Counted from the stretch's first letter, positions 53,398 to 63,579 are shown. The stretch is 64,000 bases of DNA from Bulleidia sp. zg-1006 (GCF_016812035.1 NZ_CP069178.1:620001-684000); one strand, 5' to 3'. The notes: generated by a model not told the origin, from the letters alone. Program-made: numbers and translations.

Positions 53398-53406
53398 TGG
53401 TATAAT
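53398..53406 (+). promoter_or_regulatory. smc promoter, extended -10
   Basis: TGGTATAAT with TATAAT at 53401-53406. TAGGAGAG precedes ATG53430. Confidence 0.55.
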
Positions 53407-53429
53407 AACTTAGATTGTAGGAGAGTTAC

Positions 53430-56363
53430 ATGTTCTTAAAAAGAGTAGAGATGCAAGGCTTTAAATCTTTTGCGGATAAAACCATTATTGAATTTGACCA
53501 CTCTATTACGGGAATTGTTGGACCGAATGGTTGTGGAAAATCGAATATCACGGATGCGATTCGTTGGGTTTTAGGTGAGCAAAGTGCTAAAAGTATGCGT
53601 GGCGATAAGATGAATGATGTTATATTTGCGGGTTCTGCGAATCGTCGTAGGGTTAATTTGGCTGAAGTTACTTTGGTATTTGATAATCGAAATCATATTT
53701 TAAATCGTCAAGAAAATGAGGTGGAAGTCACTCGTCGTTTATATCGAGAAAGTGGGGAAGCCAATTATTTAATCAATCGTCGACCAGTGCGTTTAAAGGA
53801 CATTGTAGATTTGTTTTTAGATACAGGTTTAGGAAAAGATTCTTTATCCATCATTTCGCAAGGTAATGTGTTATCTTTTGCGGAAAGTAAGCCCCTTGAA
53901 AGAAGAAGTATTTTTGAAGAAGCGGCTGGAGTTGCGAAATATAAGAAAAGAAAGTTAGAAACCTTATCTCGTTTAGAACGCGGTGAACAAAATTTAGAAC
54001 AAAATCGTTTCATTCTTGCGGAACTTGAGAAACAAGTCAATCCATTGAAGCGCCAAGCCAAGAAAGCTGAACTCTATCGCCAGAAAAAAGAACGTCTACA
54101 AAAGATTGAGATAGCCGTATTAGTGAATTCTATTCGTCAGTTATACGAAAATTTAGAAGCTTTGGATCAACAACTCTTTGATAGCAATACCAAAAAAACT
54201 GTCTGCCAAACCGATATTGAAGTAGGTGAAAGTCAAATTCAAGTTTGGCGTAAAGAAATTCATGAAATGGATCACCGTGTTCAACAGTTGCAGGACCGGT
54301 TGATGAACGCTAATAATTCTATCGTTTCCCTAGAGGCAAGAAAGAGTGAGTGGGAAGAAAAGAGTAAGTATATTTTAGAAGTTGGTAATTTAGAACAACA
54401 GCAACAAGAACTACAACATCTTTACCAAAATGCTAAATTAGAATATGAAGATCGTTTAAGTCGCCAAAGAGCGTATGAACAAGCTATTCAATTGAGTCAA
54501 AGCCAATTAGCTTCCATTTCAACGGAATTATTGGATTATAAAAATGAATTGGACATTTCTTCTTTCCGTTGCCAAAAATTAGAAAATCATTTACAAGTTT
54601 TAGAACAACTTCAAAAGAATCCTTTTAACCATAATGCCGGTTTAAAAACGATAGTTGAACATCAAGCTTCCTTAGATGGTATTATTGGTGTTATTGGGCA
54701 ATTACTCCAAGTTATACCAAATTATGAAGAAGCAATCTCAACAGCCTTAGGTGGTGCTATTAATCAGGTTTTAACGAATAATGAGGTATCTGCTCGTCAT
54801 GCGATTGATTTCTTAAAGCGTAATCAAGCAGGTCGTTGTACTTTTTTACCATTAAACGTTTGTCAAGCACGTTATGTATCGAAAGAAGCTTTAACTATCC
54901 TTCAAAGCCAAGAGGGCTACTTAGGTTTAGCCAGTGATTATGCGACAATTGATTCAAAATACCAAGCGGTTATTGATGCTTTATTACAGAATGTTCTTGT
55001 TGTTGAGAATCTTGAAAAAGGAAATGAAATCTCGGCGTTGGTGCATCGCCAATACAAGATTGTGACCTTAGATGGTGAAGTGATTCATCGTGGTGGTTCA
55101 ATGACGGGTGGTCGTTTGAAGCAAGAAACAAATCTAATGACCATCAAAAAAGAATTTAATACTCTACGAGCAAATCTAGATGCTTTATTAGCGAAGAAAG
55201 AAATTGCCCGAAGAAACTATGAAAAAGCTGAAGCTAATCGAAGAAAAGCGGCTTCTACTTTAGAAGAAAATCGTCTAGCATTAGCTTCCTTAGTGCCGGT
55301 GGTAGAAGCTAAGAAAGCGAGAATGGATAAATACTGGGCAGATTTAGAACGCTTAGGTAAGCAAGAAAAGCAAAGTGAAGAAGGACCTTCCTTTATCTTC
55401 GATTTAAATAAAGCCTATCAAGTTCGTGATGAAGTAACGAAAAAGATTCAAGCTCTTCGTGAACAACGTTATCAAGCAGAAAACCAACTGGAAAGAAAAG
55501 AAGCGAAGCTACGTCAAAAGCGTTCTGAACTAAATGATGTTCAACAAGATAGTCATCGTTTAGAAATTGAAAAGTCCAAACAAGAGACGAAATTAGAAAG
55601 CAACTTACAGCGCTTATCATCGGAATATAAGATGACCTACCAGTTTGCAAAAAAGAAAGTGGATGTACAAGACTTCAAACAAGAAGAAGCTGAAGTGCAA
55701 CAACTTTGTCAAGAAATTGAAGCCCTTGGTAACATCAATATGGATGCTCCGGAGCAATATGCTGAAGTAAACGAGCGTTATGAAACCCTTGAAAAACATA
55801 TTCAAGAGATTGAAACTTCTATTTCGCAATTGTTAAAGGCAGTAGATGAAATGGATGATGTGATGAAGTCACAATTTCAAGAAACCTTTGAACAGGTGAA
55901 TGAAGCCTTCGGTGAAACCTTCAGTGCTATCTATGGTGGTGGTAAAGCTTTCTTGCGCCTACAAGATCCCAATGACTTATTAGGAACAGGAATTGAAATC
56001 TTTGCTCAGCCACCAGGAAAGACAGTGCATAATAATATGTTATTTTCGGGGGGTGAAAAGAGTTTGATTGCTTTATCGGTGTTATTCGCGATTTTAAAGG
56101 TAAAACCCATTCCATTGGTTATCTTAGATGAAGTGGAAGCGGCTTTAGATCCCGCAAACGTATCTCGTTTTGCTCAATACTTAACACATTATGTCGATAA
56201 GAGCCAATTCTTAGTGGTAACACATCGTCCAGGTACTATGGAAAAGGCAGATATTCTATATGGTGTCACAATGCAAGCACAAGGTGTTTCTTCTTTATTA
56301 AAGGTTAACCTAGTGGATGCGATGCACTTTAGCGATGATAACGCAAAAGGAGATGAACAATGA
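53430..56363 (+). CDS. smc: Chromosome partition protein SMC, short-armed
   Basis: SMC forms a ring with ScpA/ScpB and organises chromosome segregation. Head motifs are intact: Walker A GPNGCGKS at 31-38, the C-terminal signature LFSGGEKSLIALSV (about 870) and Walker B PLVILDEVEAALD. A hinge domain lies at about 395-545 (GAINQVLTNNEVSARHAIDFLK). The protein has 977 residues, while Firmicute SMC usually has about 1180-1190, so each coiled-coil arm is about 100 residues shorter. No frameshift is visible. smc-ftsY-ylxM overlap like an operon. Confidence 0.93.
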   Translation: MFLKRVEMQGFKSFADKTIIEFDHSITGIVGPNGCGKSNITDAIRWVLGEQSAKSMRGDKMNDVIFAGSANRRRVNLAEVTLVFDNRNHILNRQENEVEVTRRLYRESGEANYLINRRPVRLKDIVDLFLDTGLGKDSLSIISQGNVLSFAESKPLERRSIFEEAAGVAKYKKRKLETLSRLERGEQNLEQNRFILAELEKQVNPLKRQAKKAELYRQKKERLQKIEIAVLVNSIRQLYENLEALDQQLFDSNTKKTVCQTDIEVGESQIQVWRKEIHEMDHRVQQLQDRLMNANNSIVSLEARKSEWEEKSKYILEVGNLEQQQQELQHLYQNAKLEYEDRLSRQRAYEQAIQLSQSQLASISTELLDYKNELDISSFRCQKLENHLQVLEQLQKNPFNHNAGLKTIVEHQASLDGIIGVIGQLLQVIPNYEEAISTALGGAINQVLTNNEVSARHAIDFLKRNQAGRCTFLPLNVCQARYVSKEALTILQSQEGYLGLASDYATIDSKYQAVIDALLQNVLVVENLEKGNEISALVHRQYKIVTLDGEVIHRGGSMTGGRLKQETNLMTIKKEFNTLRANLDALLAKKEIARRNYEKAEANRRKAASTLEENRLALASLVPVVEAKKARMDKYWADLERLGKQEKQSEEGPSFIFDLNKAYQVRDEVTKKIQALREQRYQAENQLERKEAKLRQKRSELNDVQQDSHRLEIEKSKQETKLESNLQRLSSEYKMTYQFAKKKVDVQDFKQEEAEVQQLCQEIEALGNINMDAPEQYAEVNERYETLEKHIQEIETSISQLLKAVDEMDDVMKSQFQETFEQVNEAFGETFSAIYGGGKAFLRLQDPNDLLGTGIEIFAQPPGKTVHNNMLFSGGEKSLIALSVLFAILKVKPIPLVILDEVEAALDPANVSRFAQYLTHYVDKSQFLVVTHRPGTMEKADILYGVTMQAQGVSSLLKVNLVDAMHFSDDNAKGDEQ

Positions 56364-57331
56364 GTTTCTTAGATAGTTTAAAAGCTGCTTTTCGTAAGAA
56401 AGATGATCAAGCTACTTATTTATCCGGTTTTAAAAAATCCAATCAAAGTTTTGGCAATAAGCTAGGTGAAATGCAGTACCATTTCAAAGGGGTAGATGAT
56501 GCCTTTTTAGAACAATTAACGATTATTTTATTAGAAGCCGATGTTGGTATTCATACCGCTGATTACATTTGTGAACAACTAAAGATTAAGTGTAAAGAAT
56601 ACCCATCCATTACATTTCATTGGGCGATGAATTTCTTAATTGAAACGATGCAAGAGTGTTATGAAGAAGTGGAAGATAAGCCAATTCAATTCAATGAAAA
56701 TGGACCAACGGTTTTCTTATTAGAAGGAGTAAATGGTTCTGGTAAAACAACCACAACAGCTAAGCTAGGCTATTCTTTTCTGAAACAAAGTAAGAAAGTA
56801 GCCTTTACAGCAGCGGATACTTTCCGTGCGGGGGCAATTGAACAGCTTCAGGAATGGGGAAATCGTTTATCCATACCAGTGATTGCCGGCAAAGAAAATG
56901 GTGATCCAAGTGCGGCGATTGTGGATGGTTGTCGATATGCAAAGGAAAATCAGATGGATATTCTTTTATGTGATACGGCCGGTCGTCTACAAAATAAAGT
57001 AAACTTAATGGCTGAGCTTAGTAAAATGAATAAAGTGGCCGGTCGTGAGATTGAGGGAGCACCGCATAATACTTGGCTAGTCTTAGATGCGACAACTGGT
57101 CAAAATGGTTTATCTCAAGCTAAGATTTTTGCGGAAAGCACAAAGTTAACCGGTATTATTTTAACAAAAATGGATGGTACTGCTAAGGGTGGTATTGTCT
57201 TAGCCATTAAGCATCAATTGCATATACCGGTTCTTTATTTAGGCTTAGGTGAGAAACAAGAAGATTTACGACCATTTGATTTACAGTCGTATCTATACAG
57301 TATTTCCAAAGGATTAGAAGATGCCCGATAA
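56360..57331 (+). CDS. ftsY: Signal recognition particle receptor FtsY
   Basis: FtsY is the membrane GTPase that docks SRP-ribosome complexes. The 323-residue protein has an N domain and G domain with GVNGSGKTTTTAKL (G1), ADTFRAGAIEQL, LCDTAGRLQNK (G3) and TKMDGTAKGG (G4/G5). The acidic A domain is nearly absent. Starts within the smc stop (ATGA). Confidence 0.95.
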   Translation: MSFLDSLKAAFRKKDDQATYLSGFKKSNQSFGNKLGEMQYHFKGVDDAFLEQLTIILLEADVGIHTADYICEQLKIKCKEYPSITFHWAMNFLIETMQECYEEVEDKPIQFNENGPTVFLLEGVNGSGKTTTTAKLGYSFLKQSKKVAFTAADTFRAGAIEQLQEWGNRLSIPVIAGKENGDPSAAIVDGCRYAKENQMDILLCDTAGRLQNKVNLMAELSKMNKVAGREIEGAPHNTWLVLDATTGQNGLSQAKIFAESTKLTGIILTKMDGTAKGGIVLAIKHQLHIPVLYLGLGEKQEDLRPFDLQSYLYSISKGLEDAR

Positions 57332-57626
57332 GTTATACTACAATCAATTGCTGGATTTCTATGAAGAACTCTTAAGCGATAGCCAGCAAGAAATGGTTCA
57401 ATACTATTATCGTCAAGATTTATCACTACAAGAAATCAGTGAATTAGAAGATGTTTCTCGTTCAGCTATTTATGATCGTTTGAAAAGAATTCGTTTAGAA
57501 CTAGATCGTTTAGAAGAAGTCTTGGGCTTGTATCGTAAAAAAGAGAAAAGAAACCAAGTCCTTCAAGAAATAAAAAAACAAATCGATCCGAAAATTTGGG
57601 AAAAATTAGCACAATTAGAAGACTGA
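57321..57626 (+). CDS. ylxM: YlxM/p13-family SRP-associated HTH protein
   Basis: A 101-residue helical protein with sigma-like HTH (LSLQEISELEDVSRSAIYDRLKRI). YlxM modulates SRP GTPase activity and usually sits beside ffh; here it overlaps ftsY by 11 nt and no ffh follows. Confidence 0.88.
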   Translation: MPDKLYYNQLLDFYEELLSDSQQEMVQYYYRQDLSLQEISELEDVSRSAIYDRLKRIRLELDRLEEVLGLYRKKEKRNQVLQEIKKQIDPKIWEKLAQLED

Positions 57627-57639
57627 AACAGGAGGATAT

Positions 57640-58836
57640 ATGACAAAAGTAATTTCAGTAAATTCAGGCTCATCATCATTAAAGTTCCAATTGATTGACA
57701 TGCCAAGTGAAAAGGTATTGGCTTCCGGTCAAGCCGAAAGAATTGGACAAAAAATGGGAGCTTTCGCCATTCAATTTAATGGTCAAAAGGATGCCTTTGA
57801 GCTAGCTTTACCAAATCATAAGGCAGCCGTAGACATTTTATTAAATGCTTTAGTGGAAAAGAAAATTGTTTCAAGCTTAGATGAAATCAAAGGGGCAGGT
57901 CATCGTATTGTCCAAGGTGGTGCTTACTTTAATCAATCAGCTGTAGTCGATGAAGATGTGGTACAAAAGGTAGATGAACTAAGCGTTTTAGCCCCTTTAC
58001 ATAATCCGGCTCACTTGGTTTGTTATAGGGCGTTTAAAGAAGCTTTACCAAAGATTGGTCATGTATTTGTCTTTGATACAGCTTTCCATCAAACAATGAC
58101 ACCGGAATCGTATATGTTTGCGACACCATACGAATGGTATGAAAAGTATGCAATTCGCCGTTATGGAGCACATGGTACTTCCCATCAATATGTCAATCAG
58201 AGAACAGCTGAATTAATGAAAGAAGATGTGCACCAATTGAATATGATTACTTGTCATTTAGGTAATGGAGCTTCCATTACAGCTATTAAAAATGGTAAGT
58301 GTGTGAATACCTCTATGGGTTTAACACCACTTGGTGGTATTATGATGGGAACTCGTTCGGGTGATCTTGATCCTTCTGTTGTTTTCTATATGGCTAAGAA
58401 ATTAAATTTAACACCGGAAGAAATGGATGTGTATTTAAATAAGAAGTCAGGGATGTTAGGTGTATCTGGTATTAGCTCCGATGCCCGTGATATTCAAGCG
58501 GCGGTGGAAAAAGGGAATCCTCGTGCGCAATTAACGGTGGATATTTATACCAATCGTGCTGTGAATGTGATTGGCGGTTATTATATGCAACTAGGTCATG
58601 TGGATGCGATAGCATTCACTGCCGGTTTAGGTGAAAACGATGCCAACACCCGTGAAAGAATTCTGAAAGGCTTAGAAGAAGGGATGGGCTTATCCATTGA
58701 TTATGAATTGAATAGTCAAATTCATGGTAAAGAATGTTTGATTTCAAAACCGGATTCAAAAGTGCAAGTGTATGTTGTGCCAACGAATGAAGAATTAGTC
58801 ATTGCTAAAGATACGGTTCGTTTATTGGGCTTATAG
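57640..58836 (+). CDS. ackA: Acetate kinase
   Basis: Converts acetyl-phosphate and ADP to acetate and ATP, a main fermentative ATP source. The 398-residue ASKHA-fold protein has ISVNSGSSSLKFQL at the start, VFDTAFHQTM, HGTSHQYV, ITCHLGNGASITAI and GTRSGDLDPS. AGGAGG precedes ATG57640. pta is not in the window. Confidence 0.95.
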   Translation: MTKVISVNSGSSSLKFQLIDMPSEKVLASGQAERIGQKMGAFAIQFNGQKDAFELALPNHKAAVDILLNALVEKKIVSSLDEIKGAGHRIVQGGAYFNQSAVVDEDVVQKVDELSVLAPLHNPAHLVCYRAFKEALPKIGHVFVFDTAFHQTMTPESYMFATPYEWYEKYAIRRYGAHGTSHQYVNQRTAELMKEDVHQLNMITCHLGNGASITAIKNGKCVNTSMGLTPLGGIMMGTRSGDLDPSVVFYMAKKLNLTPEEMDVYLNKKSGMLGVSGISSDARDIQAAVEKGNPRAQLTVDIYTNRAVNVIGGYYMQLGHVDAIAFTAGLGENDANTRERILKGLEEGMGLSIDYELNSQIHGKECLISKPDSKVQVYVVPTNEELVIAKDTVRLLGL

Positions 58837-58838
58837 CT

Positions 58839-59789
58839 ATGAAAGAATTTTATCTTGAAAATGCACTTGTTTTAGTCAAAAAGATTGAAAGCTACAATTC
58901 TATCTGCATCTTTCGTCATGTGCATCCTGATTGTGATGCCTTAGGTTCTCAATTTGGTTTATATACTTGGTTAAAAACCTATTTTCCCGAAAAGAAAGTG
59001 TATGCTTTAGGTTTTGAAACCAGCACACAATTCGATTTTCCGGCTTTGGATGTGGTGGAGGATGAAGTTATTGAACAATCCTTAGCGATTGTGGTGGATA
59101 CGGCTAACCAAGAAAGGGTGGATGATCAACGATTTTTAAAAGCCAAAGAAATCTTAAAAATTGACCATCATTTAATTCTTGATGATTATGGAAATACGAA
59201 AATTATCTTAGAAGGCTGTGCCGCCACTTGTCAGATATTGACACTATTATTCTATGCTCTTAAGGAATATCCTTTAACCAAAGAAATAGCGACTTATTTA
59301 TACACGGGGATTCTAACGGACAGTTTAAACTTTACAGCGAATTACACGGATGCGGATACTTTATTAGCTGCCAGCTATTTGTTGGAACAAAATTTAGAAC
59401 CAGCTAAGATTAGTCAACGCTTATTTGATCAAGATTTAATGACTTTGAAGTTTAAATCCTTCTTGTTATCTAAGATGGAAGTGTATAAAAATCATATTGC
59501 TTACGTGGTTTTGGAACAAGCGGATTTGGATGAATGGAATATTTCCGCAAGTGAAGCTAGATCGAAAGTGAATACTTTTTCCGGCATTCAAGAATTTTGG
59601 ATATGGGCTTTATTTACTTATGATAAAGAAACCGGCTTATACGCGGGGTCTTTACGTTCCAAACAAGTAGCCATCAATGAGGTTGCGAATAAGTACCAAG
59701 GTGGTGGTCATAAGAATGCTTGTGGTGTTAAAAATCTTTCAAAAGAAGATATTTCTCGTGTATTAAGTGATTTACAAGAATTATTTTAG
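58839..59789 (+). CDS. nrnA: DHH-family nano-RNase/pAp phosphatase NrnA
   Basis: A DHH/DHHA1 phosphoesterase of 316 residues that degrades nano-RNAs and pAp. Motifs: HVHPDCDALGSQ, VVDTANQERVDD, KIDHHLILDDYG (DHH motif) and the DHHA1 end YQGGGHKNACGV. Follows ackA by 2 nt. Confidence 0.9.
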   Translation: MKEFYLENALVLVKKIESYNSICIFRHVHPDCDALGSQFGLYTWLKTYFPEKKVYALGFETSTQFDFPALDVVEDEVIEQSLAIVVDTANQERVDDQRFLKAKEILKIDHHLILDDYGNTKIILEGCAATCQILTLLFYALKEYPLTKEIATYLYTGILTDSLNFTANYTDADTLLAASYLLEQNLEPAKISQRLFDQDLMTLKFKSFLLSKMEVYKNHIAYVVLEQADLDEWNISASEARSKVNTFSGIQEFWIWALFTYDKETGLYAGSLRSKQVAINEVANKYQGGGHKNACGVKNLSKEDISRVLSDLQELF

Positions 59790-59814
59790 AGCATTCCATG
59801 GTGAATGCTTTTTT
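59790..59814 (+). terminator. Terminator after nrnA
   Basis: AGCATTC (59790-59796) pairs with GAATGCT (59803-59809), then T-run. Confidence 0.8.
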
Positions 59815-59871
59815 GTTTCTTGAAGAAAACAGGTATAATACTAATAAATTCATTAAGAAAAGGAGATTTCT

Positions 59872-60600
59872 ATGCTAGAGATAAAGAATTTAAGAAAAGC
59901 TTATAAAAAAACAATTGCTGTGGACCAGGTATCCTTTCAAGTCTCTAGTGGAAAAGTGGCGGTTTTATTAGGACCAAATGGGGCTGGTAAATCCACAACC
60001 ATCAAGGCGATTGCCGGCTTAATTAATTATGATGGTCAAATTTTTATTGAAAATCATCCTGCCAAAAGTTTAGAGGCGAAGAAGTTATTTGCGTATGTTC
60101 CGGAAATGCCAAACTTATATGAATTATTAACGGTTCGTGAACATTTAGATTTCATTCGTCATGCCTATCATAGCTCAATTAGTGATGAACAGATTAACGC
60201 TTATGTTGAACGTTTTGAAATGAGTGATAAATTGGATAAACTATCTTCGGAATTATCCAAAGGTATGATGCAAAAAACAAGTATTCTTTGTGCTTTATGT
60301 ATTCAACCAAAGGTGATTTTATTGGATGAGCCAATGGTGGGGTTAGATCCGCATGCCATCAAAGAACTGAAAAAAGTAATTTTGGAATTAAAAGAACAAG
60401 GAGCAACGATACTTTTGAGTACCCATATGTTGGAAATGATTAGAGAAATTTGGGATGTGTTAATCATCATGAACCGTGGGAAAGTAATTCATGAGTTTGA
60501 AAAAGACGCTCAAAGTGATTCGGATATTGAAAATTTATTCTTCTCAATTGTTGAAGAAAGTACAGAAATAAAGGAGACTAGCGATGAGAATACTTTTTGA
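59872..60600 (+). CDS. ABC exporter ATP-binding protein
   Basis: A 242-residue ABC ATPase: Walker A GPNGAGKSTTIKAIAGL, a Q-loop position filled by YVPEMPNLYELLTV, signature LSSELSKGMMQK (variant) and Walker B VILLDEPMVGLDPHA. Close to the YthP-type subunits of Firmicute ABC-2 exporters. AAGGAG supports the start; TATAAT at 59835-59840 is a likely -10. Overlaps the permease gene. Substrate unknown. Confidence 0.88.
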   Translation: MLEIKNLRKAYKKTIAVDQVSFQVSSGKVAVLLGPNGAGKSTTIKAIAGLINYDGQIFIENHPAKSLEAKKLFAYVPEMPNLYELLTVREHLDFIRHAYHSSISDEQINAYVERFEMSDKLDKLSSELSKGMMQKTSILCALCIQPKVILLDEPMVGLDPHAIKELKKVILELKEQGATILLSTHMLEMIREIWDVLIIMNRGKVIHEFEKDAQSDSDIENLFFSIVEESTEIKETSDENTF

Positions 60601-62176
60601 TTTGAAATTTCGTTTATTCATCAATCGCCTTAAGAAATCATTTTCTAAACCAAGTAATATTATTTTAACCATCCTTATGCTTGTTATCTTTGGTTTTTGG
60701 TTATATGGAATGAATAACTTTGTGAAAATGATGCGTTTAACCAGTTCTAGTCGTTATATGTTGATGGTTTCGTTGATGGGGTTTTATTTAACAGTTCCAA
60801 CGGTTCTTTCCTATCTAAAGAAACAAGGGGTGATTTTTTCCAAAGCAGATGCACAATTTGTTTTTCAAGGACCATTTCGACCAAAAGATATTTTGATTGT
60901 GAACGGTTTGATAGCCTTTTTACAGGGGTATTTAACAATTTTAGTGATTGGTATAGGGGGCATGTTTCTTTATCCCGAACAATGGCTTCGTTTTTTAGTG
61001 TATTTAATTTGTGATTTCTTCCTTTCTGCCTTAATCAATGTATCACTAATCATTCTTTGTTTTGGAAATGAGCGCTTAAAAGAGGAAGACTTAAAGAAGA
61101 TTTCTAAAGCTACGTATGTGGCTTTGGTCTTGAGCTTAGTAATGGTCCTTTTATATACCCAACGTTTGGGCTTTAGTTTTGCTTCTTTTTATACTGTCAT
61201 TCAAAGTCCTTGGTTGAAATGGATTCCTTTGATAGGGTGGGAGTTTGGTTTTGTTCAATTCATCTTCGTGGAAGTGAATACTGCGAATATTATGTCCGCT
61301 ATTTTGTTTGTATTATCCGCTATCGTCTTGACCGTGATAGCTATTCGTATGAAATGTAGTGACCAATATTATGAAAAGGCAGAACAATACGCTTCTGAAG
61401 TAGCTAAAAAGGTTCAACAAGCGAAACAAAAAGACGGTTTCCCCTTGGTAACGAAAGGAAAAAATTTAAAGAAAGCTGGTGTTCAATACAAAGGACAAGG
61501 AGCTAAGGCTATCTTTTATCGCCATCTTTTAGAATATAAAAAGAAAAAATTCTTTATCTTTAGTTTCCGAAGCTTGTTATATCTAGCAATAGCAGCTTTG
61601 ATTTTTTATCTTCGCCAAGATCCGAAATTTGTTAAGAATGTACTCCCATATCGTTGGTTTGTGATTCCGGCAATTTTGATTTATTCATCGACGTTTGGTT
61701 TTAACGGTCAATCGAAATGGATTCAAGAATTACGCTATCCTTATACGTATCTCATACCGGCTAGGTCTTTTCAAAAGTTGTGGGAAGCGACTAAAATGGA
61801 TCATTTAAAAATGGCAGTGGATGCATTATTGCTATCAATACCTTGCCTTTGGATTTTAGATTTGTCTTTTTCTTACCTATTCATGATTGTGATTTTTGGA
61901 TTATTAATTAATGGCAATCGTATGTATGTATCAACAATGGTGACGACTATTTTTAAGAATCGTTTGGGAACAATTGGTTTTTTACTAGGATACATAGAAT
62001 GGATTGTATTAGGAATTATGTATGCAATTCCTATCTGGATTACCTATAAGCTAAGTTCAATCTTTTCAGCTTATGTTTTGTTTATGATTTTCTTTGGGAT
62101 GATTGTTATTTTTACCTTGATAATGATGTATCTTTCTTCATTGTCCTTTCATCATATGGAGTATGTGGAAGAATAA
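60584..62176 (+). CDS. ABC exporter permease (YthQ-like)
   Basis: A 530-residue membrane protein with about ten to twelve helices in two sets separated by a cytoplasmic loop (about 265-305). It partners the upstream ATPase (17-nt overlap). The topology resembles putative ABC exporter permeases such as YthQ. Transported substrate unknown. Confidence 0.8.
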   Translation: MRILFDLKFRLFINRLKKSFSKPSNIILTILMLVIFGFWLYGMNNFVKMMRLTSSSRYMLMVSLMGFYLTVPTVLSYLKKQGVIFSKADAQFVFQGPFRPKDILIVNGLIAFLQGYLTILVIGIGGMFLYPEQWLRFLVYLICDFFLSALINVSLIILCFGNERLKEEDLKKISKATYVALVLSLVMVLLYTQRLGFSFASFYTVIQSPWLKWIPLIGWEFGFVQFIFVEVNTANIMSAILFVLSAIVLTVIAIRMKCSDQYYEKAEQYASEVAKKVQQAKQKDGFPLVTKGKNLKKAGVQYKGQGAKAIFYRHLLEYKKKKFFIFSFRSLLYLAIAALIFYLRQDPKFVKNVLPYRWFVIPAILIYSSTFGFNGQSKWIQELRYPYTYLIPARSFQKLWEATKMDHLKMAVDALLLSIPCLWILDLSFSYLFMIVIFGLLINGNRMYVSTMVTTIFKNRLGTIGFLLGYIEWIVLGIMYAIPIWITYKLSSIFSAYVLFMIFFGMIVIFTLIMMYLSSLSFHHMEYVEE

Positions 62177-62268
62177 AAAAGACGGGAAATTTTCTTTTGC
62201 GAGACTTTAGAGTATCTATTTTGGCATAAATAGAGTATGCTTAACAGGTTAGAAAATTGAGGTAATAA
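62177..62268 (+). promoter_or_regulatory. Leader of the DEAD-box helicase gene
   Basis: TCTATTT (62215-62221) pairs with AAATAGA (62228-62234), and the stem is flanked by two copies of GAGTAT. It could be a regulatory hairpin or operator; no clear promoter was found. GAGG precedes ATG62269. Confidence 0.35.
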
Positions 62269-63561
62269 ATGACATTTAATGAATTAAATCTAATTCAACC
62301 ATTATTAGATTCACTAAAAAAGGCTAACTATGAACAACCTAGTCCCATCCAAGAAAAAGCCATTCCAGTTCTATTAGAAGGCTATGATTTAATCGCTTGT
62401 GCACAAACTGGAACAGGAAAAACCGCAACCTTTGCACTACCTATTTTACAATCTTTACCAGAAGAAAAAGAACATACGATTCGAGCTTTGATTTTAACAC
62501 CAACCAGAGAACTAGCTTCACAAATATTCGATAATATCAAAATGTTTGGTCGCTATAGGCGGTTCAGAGCTTGTTGTGTATATGGAGGAGCACCATCTGG
62601 TCCACAATTGAAAGCACTTCGCAGTGGTTGTGATATCTTAATTGCGACACCCGGTCGTTTATTAGATTATTTAGAACATGGTAAGCTTTCTTTAAAACAA
62701 GTGGAATTCTTTGTTCTCGATGAAGCAGATCGGATGTTGGATATGGGATTCATCACCGATATCAGAAAAATCGTGATGCAAATTCCAAAGGAAAGAACCA
62801 CGGCTTTATTTTCAGCCACTATGCCAAAAGAAATTCAAGTTTTAGCTAAGGACATTTTAAATCATCCAAAAGAGGTTCGTATTGAAACGGAAAAATTCAC
62901 TGCTGAAACCATTGACCAATATTTAATTTACACTGAAAAAGCAAGTAAGAAAAAAGTTTTGGTAGATTTGCTGGGTTCTGCTTTATCTAAGAAGGTTATT
63001 GTTTTTACAAGAACGAAAATAGGTGCTGACCGTTTAGAAAAATACTTAAAAGAAAAAGAGATTCCTTGTTTGGCTATTCATGGTAATAAAACACAAGGAC
63101 AACGATTGAATGCTTTACAAAGATTTCGTACCAATCAAGTAAAAGTTCTTTTAGCAACCGATGTGGCGGCGAGAGGAATTGATATTAAAGATATAACACA
63201 TGTGATTAACTTTGATTTACCGGAGGATATTGAAAACTATGTGCATCGCATTGGTCGAACGGGTCGTGCTAACAAAGAGGGTGTATCGATTTCTTTGGTG
63301 TGCAAAGAAGAGCTGAATTTATTGGCTAGTATTGAGGACTACATTCAATTCCAAATTCCTTTAAAACAAAGTTCTTATTCGCTACCACTGGAAAGAAAAA
63401 AGAAGAGAAGCCTAAATCTAAACAAAAAGGCAAAAAGAAATACAGAAACGAAGAAACCTTCTAGTATGAAAATGAATCATAAAAAGAAAAAAAGTTTCCA
63501 TGAAGACTTAATTCCACAAAAGGAAGTTTCTAAAAAGGCAAAAAAGATTTACCGTTTTTAA
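62269..63561 (+). CDS. DEAD-box RNA helicase (CshA/RhlE-like)
   Basis: An ATP-dependent RNA helicase of 430 residues with motif Q (PSPIQEKAIP), AQTGTGKTATFALP, PTRELASQ, TPGRLLDYL, DEADRMLDMG, SATMP, ATDVAARGIDI and HRIGRTGRA. The basic C-terminus (rich in K, R, N) is short, like RhlE and unlike DbpA. Roles in ribosome assembly or RNA decay are expected. Confidence 0.92.
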   Translation: MTFNELNLIQPLLDSLKKANYEQPSPIQEKAIPVLLEGYDLIACAQTGTGKTATFALPILQSLPEEKEHTIRALILTPTRELASQIFDNIKMFGRYRRFRACCVYGGAPSGPQLKALRSGCDILIATPGRLLDYLEHGKLSLKQVEFFVLDEADRMLDMGFITDIRKIVMQIPKERTTALFSATMPKEIQVLAKDILNHPKEVRIETEKFTAETIDQYLIYTEKASKKKVLVDLLGSALSKKVIVFTRTKIGADRLEKYLKEKEIPCLAIHGNKTQGQRLNALQRFRTNQVKVLLATDVAARGIDIKDITHVINFDLPEDIENYVHRIGRTGRANKEGVSISLVCKEELNLLASIEDYIQFQIPLKQSSYSLPLERKKKRSLNLNKKAKRNTETKKPSSMKMNHKKKKSFHEDLIPQKEVSKKAKKIYRF

Positions 63562-63579
63562 ATTTGAAAGTGAATGATT

